A DNA stretch of 12,755 nt from Aquificaceae bacterium (GTDB taxonomy: Bacteria; Aquificota; Aquificia; Aquificales; Aquificaceae). Below are positions 5,731 to 11,955 of the stretch, piece by piece (positions within the stretch are counted from its first letter, which is position 1; the number at the start of each line of letters is the position of its first letter). A program made the position numbers and the translations under genes. Under the pieces are notes generated by a model. The model had not been told where the DNA came from, did not search any database, and saw only the letters and a list, made by a program, of their open reading frames with translations. The stretch is from positions 1 to 12,755 of the forward strand of contig WFYK01000158.1 in assembly GCA_015490105.1 (NCBI GenBank), in the 5' to 3' direction.

Positions 5731-8656
5731 ACTTCTTCTTTTTTCTCCTAAGACGCTCTCTCTGAAGGCGTTCTTTCAAGGTCTTAGGTCTCGGTCCTTT
5801 CTTGGATCCGTTCTGGTGACCCGCTACCGCGTGGCTCATCATCTCCTTGTGTTTTTTCTCTTCAATTTCCTTCTCCTGTTGAATCTGTTCTTCGTTAACG
5901 AGCTGAACCTGAAGCAGAGCGGATATGGTTTGCTTTTTTATGTTGTGAAGGAGGTCGTCGAAAAGATCAAAGGCTTCTCTCTTGTATTCTACGAGCGGGT
6001 CTCTTGCCGCGTAACCTCTGAGGTATATGCTTTCTCTAAGCCTATCCAGAAGGTGCAGGTGTTCCCTCCAAAGGGTATCGAGTATGTTCAAAAGGATTAT
6101 CCTCTCTAACTCCCTCATAGCCTGCGGATTGCCCAGCTCTTTTTCCTTTTCCTCGTAGATTTCCTTTACCTTTTCGTAGAGCTTTTCGAGAAGTTCCTCT
6201 TTGTCCCTAACTTCGGGAATTTCCACATCTTTACCCGTGAGTTCTTTCAAGAAAGCCTTGAGAGCTTCCGTATCCCAGAGCTCGGGTTCGTCTTCTGGGA
6301 GGAGCGTGTTTATCTCCCTTTCGAGAACGTCCTTTATGAAGTTTAGGATCTCCTCTTTTATGTTCTCCCCTTCGAGGACTTCTCTCCTCAGGGAATATAT
6401 AACCTCCCTTTGGGTGTTCATGACGTTGTCGTATTCGAAGAGTCTCTTCCTGATCTGGAAGTTCTGAGCTTCCACGCGTTTTTGGGCGTTTTCGATAGCT
6501 TTTGAGACCATCTTGCTTTCTATTGGTTCGCCCTCGGGGATCTTTAGCATGTCCATAAGTTTGCTTACCCTCTCGCCTCCGAAGAGCCTCAAAAGATCGT
6601 CTTCAAGTGAAACGATGAACCTGGATTCTCCCGGATCACCTTGCCTTCCAGATCTTCCCCTAAGCTGATTGTCTATCCTCCTCGATTCGTGTCTCTCTGT
6701 CCCTATAACGAGGAGTCCGCCGAGCTTTTTGACTTCTTCTTTTTCCTTTTCAGTTATTCTGTAGGCTTCACTCAGAGCTTCCTTCCACTCATCCTCGCTT
6801 GCTTGTTCAGGATCTTTGCCTTTAGCCATTAAAATTTCCCTTGCCATGTATTCGGGATTACCCCCCAAGAGTATGTCCGTTCCTCTTCCTGCCATATTCG
6901 TAGCTATAGTGACCGCACCTACCCTTCCCGCTTGAGCTATTATGTAGGCTTCTTTTTCGTGGTGTTTTGCATTCAAAACATGGTGGGGAACACCCTTTTT
7001 GAGGATTTGCTTTTTCCTTTCCTCTATGAGATCTTTTGGAACGCCGAGCTTTTGGGAAAGCTCTTCTATTCTTTTTTGCACATCTTCCCTTTCTAAAATC
7101 GTCTTTAGTAGCCTTTTGTCTTTTAAAAGGGAGGATAGATGTTCGTTATCTTCTATGGAGACAGTTCCCACGAGGACAGGTCTTCCCAGAAGGTGGTTTA
7201 CTACGACCTCCTCTACAACCTTGTTCCACTTTTCCTTCTTGGTCTTGTATACGAGGTCGGGAAGATCCTTCCTTATCATAGGCTTATGGGTAGGAACTAC
7301 CACCACGTCGAGGCCGTAGATCTCTTTGAACTCTAAAGCTTCCGTTTCAGCGGTTCCTGTCATACCGGCAAGTTTCCTGTAGAGTTTGAAGTAGTTTTGG
7401 AAAGTGATCGAAGCCAAGGTTTGATTCTCTTCTTTTACGGGAACTCCTTCCTTGACTTCTATAGCCTGATGGAGACCTTCCGACCAACGTCTGCCCGGTA
7501 AAACCCTGCCGGTGAATTCATCCACTATTAGAACTTCCCCGTCTTTGACGATGTAGTGAACGTCCTTCTTGAAGAGGTGATGTGCTCTTATAGATTGGGT
7601 TATCGCGTGAAGTAGATCTATATGTCTAAGGTCGTAGAGGTTGTCTATTCCGAGCATCTTCTCTATCTTCGCTATCCCCTCCTCCGTTAAAGTTACCGTT
7701 CTGTGTTTCTCATCGAGGGTAAAGTCTTTGTCTTTTTGGAGTTTTCTCGTGACTTGGTCCGCAACCTTGTATACCTCTATGTCCATCTGGGAAGGGCCTG
7801 AGATGATCAGAGGTGTTCTCGCTTCGTCTATGAGGATAGAGTCTACCTCGTCCACTATAGCGTAATAGTGTCCCTTTACCTGAACTATGTCTTCTTTGGA
7901 GAAGGCCATGTTGTCTCTTAGGTAGTCAAAACCAAATTCGTTGTTAGTCCCGTAGGTTATCTGTGCGGTGTAAGCTTCTCTTCTCGGAACTTCCCTGAGA
8001 ACCGTAAAGAAAGCCTTTTTAGCTTCCACGTTCACTTTTTCCGAGGGAAGGATCTCCTCCGAAAATCCCTTCTCCCAAACCCTCAGATCCTTTTCTATAG
8101 CTTCTTGAGCCTTTTGAGGGTCCGCCCACTCTACTCTGTAGGACTTCCCGTCCGAGTTTATTACACCTACCTCCAAACCTAAAAATTTGTAGATGGGTCC
8201 CATCCACTGGGCATCCCTTCTGGCGAGGTAGTCGTTCACGGTTACCACGTGAACACCTTCGTCGGTCATAGCGTTCACACCCGCGGACAGGGTAGCGACG
8301 AGGGTCTTCCCTTCCCCCGTTTTCATTTCCGCGATTTTCCCTTCATGTAAGACCAAACCGCCTATGAGCTGAACGTCAAAGTGTCTCAATCCGAGGGTTC
8401 TCTTAGAGGCTTCCCTCACGAGAGCAAAAGCTTCTATTACTTCGTCGGTTATTTTTCCTTCCGCAAAGGTATCTTTTAGTTGTTGGTCGTTCCTGATCTT
8501 TTCAAAGAGTTCACGTGCACGTGCGACGATCTCAGCGTTAGGCAATGGGTCAAGATCCTTCTCCAGTTCGTTTATTCGGGCTACTACCTTTCTTAGCCTC
8601 TTGACTTCCCTCTCGTTCTTGGTGCCGATGATCTTTTTTAAAAGCCACTCGATCAT
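5723..8656 (-). CDS. secA: Preprotein translocase ATPase SecA, with two inserts
   Basis: SecA drives unfolded preproteins through SecYEG with ATP at the inner face of the membrane. This 977-residue form is longer than the 901-residue E. coli protein. Key sites are Walker A TGEGKT (113-118), TYGTNNEFGFDYLRDNM (234-250), VDEVDSILIDEARTP (268-282), GMTGTA (431-436), LNAKHHEKEA (561-570) and NMAGRGTDILLGG (587-599). Extra length comes from a stretch near 168-226, between the VGVI strand and the ITYGTNNEFG motif, and a charged, probably helical stretch near 513-553 before GVPHHVLNAK. The C-terminal tail is Lys/Arg-rich and lacks the zinc-binding Cys motif that contacts SecB; I see no cysteine in the whole protein. 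It is the last gene of the bcp-nth-trbp111 operon, starting two bases after the trbp111 stop. Confidence 0.97.
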   Translation of the reverse strand: MIEWLLKKIIGTKNEREVKRLRKVVARINELEKDLDPLPNAEIVARARELFEKIRNDQQLKDTFAEGKITDEVIEAFALVREASKRTLGLRHFDVQLIGGLVLHEGKIAEMKTGEGKTLVATLSAGVNAMTDEGVHVVTVNDYLARRDAQWMGPIYKFLGLEVGVINSDGKSYRVEWADPQKAQEAIEKDLRVWEKGFSEEILPSEKVNVEAKKAFFTVLREVPRREAYTAQITYGTNNEFGFDYLRDNMAFSKEDIVQVKGHYYAIVDEVDSILIDEARTPLIISGPSQMDIEVYKVADQVTRKLQKDKDFTLDEKHRTVTLTEEGIAKIEKMLGIDNLYDLRHIDLLHAITQSIRAHHLFKKDVHYIVKDGEVLIVDEFTGRVLPGRRWSEGLHQAIEVKEGVPVKEENQTLASITFQNYFKLYRKLAGMTGTAETEALEFKEIYGLDVVVVPTHKPMIRKDLPDLVYKTKKEKWNKVVEEVVVNHLLGRPVLVGTVSIEDNEHLSSLLKDKRLLKTILEREDVQKRIEELSQKLGVPKDLIEERKKQILKKGVPHHVLNAKHHEKEAYIIAQAGRVGAVTIATNMAGRGTDILLGGNPEYMAREILMAKGKDPEQASEDEWKEALSEAYRITEKEKEEVKKLGGLLVIGTERHESRRIDNQLRGRSGRQGDPGESRFIVSLEDDLLRLFGGERVSKLMDMLKIPEGEPIESKMVSKAIENAQKRVEAQNFQIRKRLFEYDNVMNTQREVIYSLRREVLEGENIKEEILNFIKDVLEREINTLLPEDEPELWDTEALKAFLKELTGKDVEIPEVRDKEELLEKLYEKVKEIYEEKEKELGNPQAMRELERIILLNILDTLWREHLHLLDRLRESIYLRGYAARDPLVEYKREAFDLFDDLLHNIKKQTISALLQVQLVNEEQIQQEKEIEEKKHKEMMSHAVAGHQNGSKKGPRPKTLKERLQRERLRRKKKKST

Positions 8657-8658
8657 TG

Positions 8659-8991
8659 TCAGCTTGCCTTAGAACCTTCTTTTACGTCTCTGTCAGGCAC
8701 GAGGACCGAAAGATTTTCCCCGTTGGAAACCGCAAGGATCATACCTTGGGACTCTATACCGAAGATCTTCCTCGGCTTTAGATTGGCTACCATAAGGATC
8801 TTCTTGCCTACAAGATCTTCTGGGTTGTAGTATTTAGCTATCCCTGCAACTAAGGTCCTTTGCTCGTCCCCTAAGGAAACGGTGAGCTTGAGGAGTTTTT
8901 CAGATCCTTCTACCCTTACCGCATCAACAACCTTAGCTATTCTAAGATCTACCTTCGCAAAGTCTTCTATGGAGATATATTCGGAAGACAT
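8659..8991 (-). CDS. Structure-specific tRNA-binding protein Trbp111 (MetRS beta-like)
   Basis: A 110-residue OB-fold protein nearly the same length as the 111-residue A. aeolicus Trbp111, which as I recall it matches along most of the chain. Trbp111 is a dimer that binds the L-shape of tRNA without regard to sequence. It is homologous to the C-terminal domain of methionyl-tRNA synthetase and is often annotated as its beta subunit. Family marks are VDLRIAKV (14-21), VEGSEKLLKLTVSLGDE (27-43), LVAGIAKYY (47-55) and LKPRKIFGIESQGMILA (71-87). I chose the ATG at 8991, three bases after the nth stop. A TTG at 8997 that overlaps that stop would add two residues. Neither has a clear Shine-Dalgarno, so coupling to nth is likely. 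The catalytic metG is not in this window. Confidence 0.93.
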   Translation of the reverse strand: MSSEYISIEDFAKVDLRIAKVVDAVRVEGSEKLLKLTVSLGDEQRTLVAGIAKYYNPEDLVGKKILMVANLKPRKIFGIESQGMILAVSNGENLSVLVPDRDVKEGSKAS

Positions 8992-8993
8992 AC

Positions 8994-9617
8994 TCAACTA
9001 TTATAGTAGGCACAAAGGTCCTTGAGCGGGCATTCTTCACACTTTGGGTTTCTCGCGGTGCACACATTCTTGCCGTGGTTGATAAGGAGCATGGAAAGTT
9101 TTGTCCTCATATTTTCGGGAACGACCTCTAAAAGATCCATTTCTACCTTGTCAGGATCTTTCTTGTCCGTGAGGCCGAGCCTTTGAGAAACCCTCAAGAA
9201 GTGGCGATCTACAATTATTGCGGGAAGATTGTAAGATCCTCCCAAAACCATGTTAGCGGTCTTTCTTCCCACTCCGGGGAGTTTCGTCATTTCATCCACG
9301 CTTTTGGGAACCTCTCCTCCGAACTCACTCACGAGAGCGGAACAACAGCTTTTGAGAAGTTTTGCCTTCCTTCTGTAAAAGTTCACGCTCTTTAGATCTT
9401 CTTCCAGCTCTTCCAAGGGGGTTTGTGCTATATCTTTTGGGCTTTTGTATTTTTCAAAGATCTTGTCTCCCAAGGAGTTTATTTTCTTGTCGGACTCTTG
9501 AGCTGCGAGGATCGCACCCACGAGAAGTTGGAAGGGATCCTTGAACTTGAGTTCCAAACCCGCATTCGGATAAAGAGGCTCTAACCGCTTTATGATCTCT
9601 TCAATCTTTTCTCTCAT
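8994..9617 (-). CDS. nth: Endonuclease III (DNA glycosylase/AP lyase)
   Basis: Nth removes oxidised pyrimidines and cuts the abasic site in base excision repair. The 207-residue protein has the helix-hairpin-helix LPGVGRKTAN (113-122) with catalytic K119, the catalytic D137 in VDRHFLRVSQRLGL (136-149), and a complete C-terminal iron-sulfur site C186-x6-C193-x2-C196-x5-C202. The usual VDTHV motif reads VDRHF here, so Arg replaces Thr beside the catalytic Asp, but both catalytic residues remain. LLVGAILAAQESDKKIN (31-47) matches the family's damage-recognition loop. Its ATG overlaps the bcp stop as ATGA, and its own TGA overlaps the alternative TTG start of trbp111. Placement after bcp groups two answers to oxidative damage, though that may be coincidence. 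Confidence 0.96.
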   Translation of the reverse strand: MREKIEEIIKRLEPLYPNAGLELKFKDPFQLLVGAILAAQESDKKINSLGDKIFEKYKSPKDIAQTPLEELEEDLKSVNFYRRKAKLLKSCCSALVSEFGGEVPKSVDEMTKLPGVGRKTANMVLGGSYNLPAIIVDRHFLRVSQRLGLTDKKDPDKVEMDLLEVVPENMRTKLSMLLINHGKNVCTARNPKCEECPLKDLCAYYNS

Positions 9618-10087
9618 GAGAGTCCCAAGTCCTTTATAACCTTTTCTACATGTCCCTTTGCCTTGACGTTATACCAAGCCTTTTTGACTACACCCTCTTC
9701 GTCTATGTAGAAGGTAGACCTGATGATCCCTTCCGTTTCTTTTCCATACATTTTCTTCTTCCCGTATGCTCCGTAAGCCTTAGCAACCTCCTTGTTGGGA
9801 TCGCTGAGAAGATAAAAGTTTAGGGAGTGTTTTTCTCTAAACTTCTTGTGGGACTCGACACTGTCGGGGCTGACCCCTATCACCGTAAAACCCTTCTCAG
9901 TGAGCAGACCTATGTTGTCCCGAAAGTCACAAGCTTCCGTGGTGCATCCGGGTGTGTTGTCCTTGGGGTAAAAGTAAAGGATAACCTTCTTTCCTTTAAA
10001 GTCTTTCAGGCAAAACTCTCCCTCTTTACCGTCACCGTCTATACCTTTGAGGCAAAAGTCGGGTGCTTTGTCTCCTTCTTTCAGCAT
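9614..10087 (-). CDS. bcp: Thiol peroxidase of the Bcp/PrxQ type
   Basis: Bcp reduces hydrogen peroxide and organic peroxides in the cytoplasm with thioredoxin-like donors. The 157-residue protein shows the atypical 2-Cys PrxQ site, PKDNTPGCTTEACDFRD (41-57), with peroxidatic C48 and resolving C53 in the helix, T45 preceding, and later GVSPDSVESHKKF (71-83) and RSTFYID (about 122-128). C12 and C26 are extra cysteines near the N-terminus. It is the first gene of a four-gene operon. The ATG at 10087 has a strong ribosome site, AAGGAGGT (10100-10093), five bases away, unlike the leaderless starts elsewhere in the window. Confidence 0.96.
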   Translation of the reverse strand: MLKEGDKAPDFCLKGIDGDGKEGEFCLKDFKGKKVILYFYPKDNTPGCTTEACDFRDNIGLLTEKGFTVIGVSPDSVESHKKFREKHSLNFYLLSDPNKEVAKAYGAYGKKKMYGKETEGIIRSTFYIDEEGVVKKAWYNVKAKGHVEKVIKDLGLS

Positions 10088-10092
10088 CGCTT

Positions 10093-10100
10093 ACCTCCTT
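10093..10100 (-). promoter_or_regulatory. Ribosome binding site of bcp
   Basis: AAGGAGGT on the minus strand, five bases before the bcp ATG. It is the strongest Shine-Dalgarno in the window and shows that the organism uses the standard anti-Shine-Dalgarno, so its absence at other starts is meaningful. Confidence 0.85.
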
Positions 10101-10134
10101 AAGATAATAATGCTAAAATACTTCATCCCATCGC

Positions 10135-10139
10135 GGAGG
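10135..10139 (+). promoter_or_regulatory. Ribosome binding site that fixes the lipoyl-carrier start
   Basis: GGAGG six bases before the ATG at 10146. The open frame extends upstream to 10047, but that part runs over the antisense of bcp, so this site decides in favour of 10146. Confidence 0.8.
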
Positions 10140-10145
10140 AAGGAT

Positions 10146-10634
10146 ATGGCGGAAGAGAAGGAAGTAGTATACAGAGGTTGTCACATACCTCCGGACCTTT
10201 ACTACGATATCGACAACCAAGTGTGGTTTCGTATAAATGAAGACGGAACCGTTACGGTGGGAGCTACCGATATAGGGCAGGCGAGAGCAGGGAAGATAAT
10301 AAACATAAGGATAAAAAAACCGGGTAGGCATATTCCTAAGGGAAAGCCCGTGGCTTCGCTCGAAAGTGGCAAGTGGACGGGTCCTATCCCTGCGGACATA
10401 GAAGGTGAAGTGGTAGAGAGGAACGAGGAGCTGTTTGAAAAGCCGGATCTCATAAACGAGGATCCTTACGGTCGCGGTTGGATAGCAAAGCTAAAACCTA
10501 CCAATTTGGAAAGGGATCTCAAGGATCTGGTCACCGGGGAGGAAGCCATAAAAAGGCAAAAGGAGTATATTGAAAGAGAAGATGTGGTTTGCGGGGAGGA
10601 AAGGGCTCAGATAAGTAAGAAATTTTACAAGTAA
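10146..10634 (+). CDS. gcvH: GcvH-family lipoyl-carrier protein, possibly LbpA type
   Basis: A 162-residue protein of the glycine-cleavage H family. The lipoyl lysine is K76 in ASLESGKWTGP (70-80), followed by DIEGEVVERNEEL (84-96), DPYGRGWIAKL (106-116) and, before it, VTVGATDIGQARAGKI (36-51). Canonical GcvH has ESVKA at the site and is about 130 residues; here the site reads ESGKW, and a charged tail of some 40 residues follows W112, with C149 near the end. Aquificales carry several GcvH paralogues, and some lipoate-binding proteins (LbpA) serve the sHdr sulfur-oxidation complex instead of glycine cleavage. The ESGKW site recalls that group, but no hdr, gcvT, gcvP or lipoate ligase gene is here to settle it. 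First gene of the operon with gatC, recA and pilT. Cytoplasmic. The family is certain, the pathway open. Confidence 0.88.
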   Translation: MAEEKEVVYRGCHIPPDLYYDIDNQVWFRINEDGTVTVGATDIGQARAGKIINIRIKKPGRHIPKGKPVASLESGKWTGPIPADIEGEVVERNEELFEKPDLINEDPYGRGWIAKLKPTNLERDLKDLVTGEEAIKRQKEYIEREDVVCGEERAQISKKFYK

Positions 10635-10635
10635 G

Positions 10636-10920
10636 ATGGTAGACAGGAGCTGGATAGAAAGGGTTTCTCAGTTGGCACGCTTAGAGCTGAACGAAGAAGA
10701 AAAGGAGAAACTGCTCCCCCAACTTCAGAGGATCTTAGACTTTGTAAGCGAGTTAAAAGAGGTAAACACGGAAGGTGTTGAACCCTTTGTTCCCGAAGCT
10801 GAGGAGACACCCATGAGGGAAGATGAACCTCACAAGAGCTTTTCCCAAGAGGAGGCTCTTATGAACGCGCCCCAAAAGGAGAGAGGCTTTTTCGTTGTTC
10901 CGAGAATAGTGGAGGTTTGA
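10636..10920 (+). CDS. gatC: Asp/Glu-tRNA amidotransferase subunit C
   Basis: GatC is the small subunit that holds GatA and GatB together in the enzyme converting Glu-tRNA(Gln) and/or Asp-tRNA(Asn) to the amide form. The 94-residue protein has the family pattern: WIERVSQLARLELNEEEKEK (6-25), the helix LQRILDFVSELKEVNTEGVE (30-49), then P-rich REDEPH (61-66), NAPQKERGFFVVPRIVEV (77-94). Length is normal for the family. It starts one base after the lipoyl-carrier stop (TAAGATG) with only a weak ribosome site, so it is probably coupled. gatA and gatB are elsewhere, consistent with scattered subunits in Aquificales. Confidence 0.95.
   Translation: MVDRSWIERVSQLARLELNEEEKEKLLPQLQRILDFVSELKEVNTEGVEPFVPEAEETPMREDEPHKSFSQEEALMNAPQKERGFFVVPRIVEV
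10911..10916 (+). promoter_or_regulatory. Ribosome binding site of recA, inside gatC
   Basis: GGAGGT seven bases before the recA ATG at 10924, lying in the last codons of gatC. This gives recA its own efficient start within the operon. Confidence 0.8.
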
Positions 10921-10923
10921 AGC

Positions 10924-11955
10924 ATGGCACAGGATGTTCTAAAAGAAAAGCAAAAAGCCCTTGAGGCTGCCATAGCCAACATAGAAAAGCGCTTCGGCAA
11001 AGGTGCGGTAATGCCCCTCGAAACTATTGAGAAAGTAAAGGTTGACGTTATACCCACAGGGTCTATCTCTTTGGACATAGCTACAGGTGTTGGCGGAATA
11101 CCGAGGGGAAGGATAACAGAGGTCTTTGGGATAGAGTCCTCAGGTAAAACTACCCTTACCCTTCACGTGATTGCTCAAGCTCAAAAGGCAGGGGGGACCG
11201 CGGTTTTCATAGACGCGGAACACGCCCTTGACCCTAAATACGCGAAGGTAGTGGGTGTGGATCTGAAAAGACTCTACATTTCCCAGCCTGACTACGGAGA
11301 GCAAGCCCTTGAGATAGCGGAGAGTTTAGTAAGTAGCGGTTCTGTGGATGTCATCGTTGTAGACTCAGTTGCCGCACTCGTTCCTAAAGATGAACTCGAG
11401 GGAGAGATGGGAGAGGCTCAGGTCGGAAAGCAGGCTCGCCTTATGTCTCAAGCCCTGAGGAAATTAAAAGGTATCGTTCACAAAAGCAATACCGCGATGA
11501 TATTCATAAACCAGATAAGGGAAAAAATAGGTCAACCCTCCTACGGAGGTCCCGCGGAGACTACACCCGGAGGAAGGGCTCTGAAATTCTTCGCTGACAT
11601 GAGACTTGAGGTCAGGCGCGGAGGAGAGGTAAAAGACAATGAAAAAAGGATAGGATACAAGGTCAAGGTCAGGGTAGTTAAAAACAAATTGGCACCTCCC
11701 TTCCAAGAGGCGGAGTTTGAGATCCATTACGGCAAGGGTATATGTTTCCTCTGTGATCTTATTGATACCGCGGTAAGATACGGAGTTATAAGTAGAAACG
11801 GTGCTTGGTATAGTTACGGGGATAAAAAATTAGGTCAGGGAAGGGAACAGGCTCGCAAGTTCTTGGAGGAAAATCCCAAAATAGCGGAGGAGATAGAAGC
11901 TAAAGTGAGGGAGGTTGCAGGAATTGCTACAGCTGATTCTGAAGAAAGCTCTTGA
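10924..11955 (+). CDS. recA: Recombinase RecA
   Basis: RecA forms filaments on single-stranded DNA, pairs homologous DNA and drives repair. The 343-residue protein has Walker A GIESSGKT (69-76), the EAEH-type motif as DAEH (97-100), Walker B VIVVDS (143-148), and FINQIREKIG (194-203) leading into loop L2 with ETTPGGRALKF (212-222). From KIG to the ETT motif there are two more residues than in E. coli RecA, making L2 slightly longer. ICFLCD (273-278) carries a Cys-x2-Cys pair where most RecA proteins have none. The tail is acidic (DSEESS), as usual. No LexA-type site is visible upstream. It starts three bases after gatC with a strong ribosome site and overlaps the next gene by 32 bases. Confidence 0.98.
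   Translation: MAQDVLKEKQKALEAAIANIEKRFGKGAVMPLETIEKVKVDVIPTGSISLDIATGVGGIPRGRITEVFGIESSGKTTLTLHVIAQAQKAGGTAVFIDAEHALDPKYAKVVGVDLKRLYISQPDYGEQALEIAESLVSSGSVDVIVVDSVAALVPKDELEGEMGEAQVGKQARLMSQALRKLKGIVHKSNTAMIFINQIREKIGQPSYGGPAETTPGGRALKFFADMRLEVRRGGEVKDNEKRIGYKVKVRVVKNKLAPPFQEAEFEIHYGKGICFLCDLIDTAVRYGVISRNGAWYSYGDKKLGQGREQARKFLEENPKIAEEIEAKVREVAGIATADSEESS
11910..11914 (+). promoter_or_regulatory. Ribosome binding site that sets the pilT-like TTG start
   Basis: GGAGG inside the 3' end of recA, nine bases before the TTG at 11924. An in-frame stop lies at 11906-11908, and the only other start candidate, a TTG at 11915, would touch this site, so 11924 is preferred. Confidence 0.65.

Larger units (their letters stand above)
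10088..10145. promoter_or_regulatory. Predicted bidirectional promoter 4, with leaders
   Basis: A 58-base gap between bcp (minus) and the lipoyl-carrier gene (plus). TAAAATA (10114-10120) lies at its midpoint. On the plus strand it gives TAAAAT preceded by TGC, an extended -10 pattern; on the minus strand it gives TATTTT. Predicted starts near 10126 (+) and 10108 (-) leave leaders of about 20 bases, each holding a Shine-Dalgarno. ATAATA (10104-10109) is an alternative minus-strand -10 box, but it would start transcription inside the ribosome site. Confidence 0.45.

Noticed and set aside
5728..5760. A T-rich run after the murE stop, as a terminator.
   Set aside because: It encodes the Lys-rich tail of SecA on the other strand, and I see no stable hairpin before it.
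5723..8656. An intein or mobile insertion as the source of the extra SecA length.
   Set aside because: The inserts are short, in frame, of the same composition as the rest of the protein, and lack intein motifs.
10047..10145. An upstream start for the lipoyl-carrier gene at 10047.
   Set aside because: It overlaps bcp in antisense, while the ATG at 10146 has a good ribosome site and matches the family's N-terminus.
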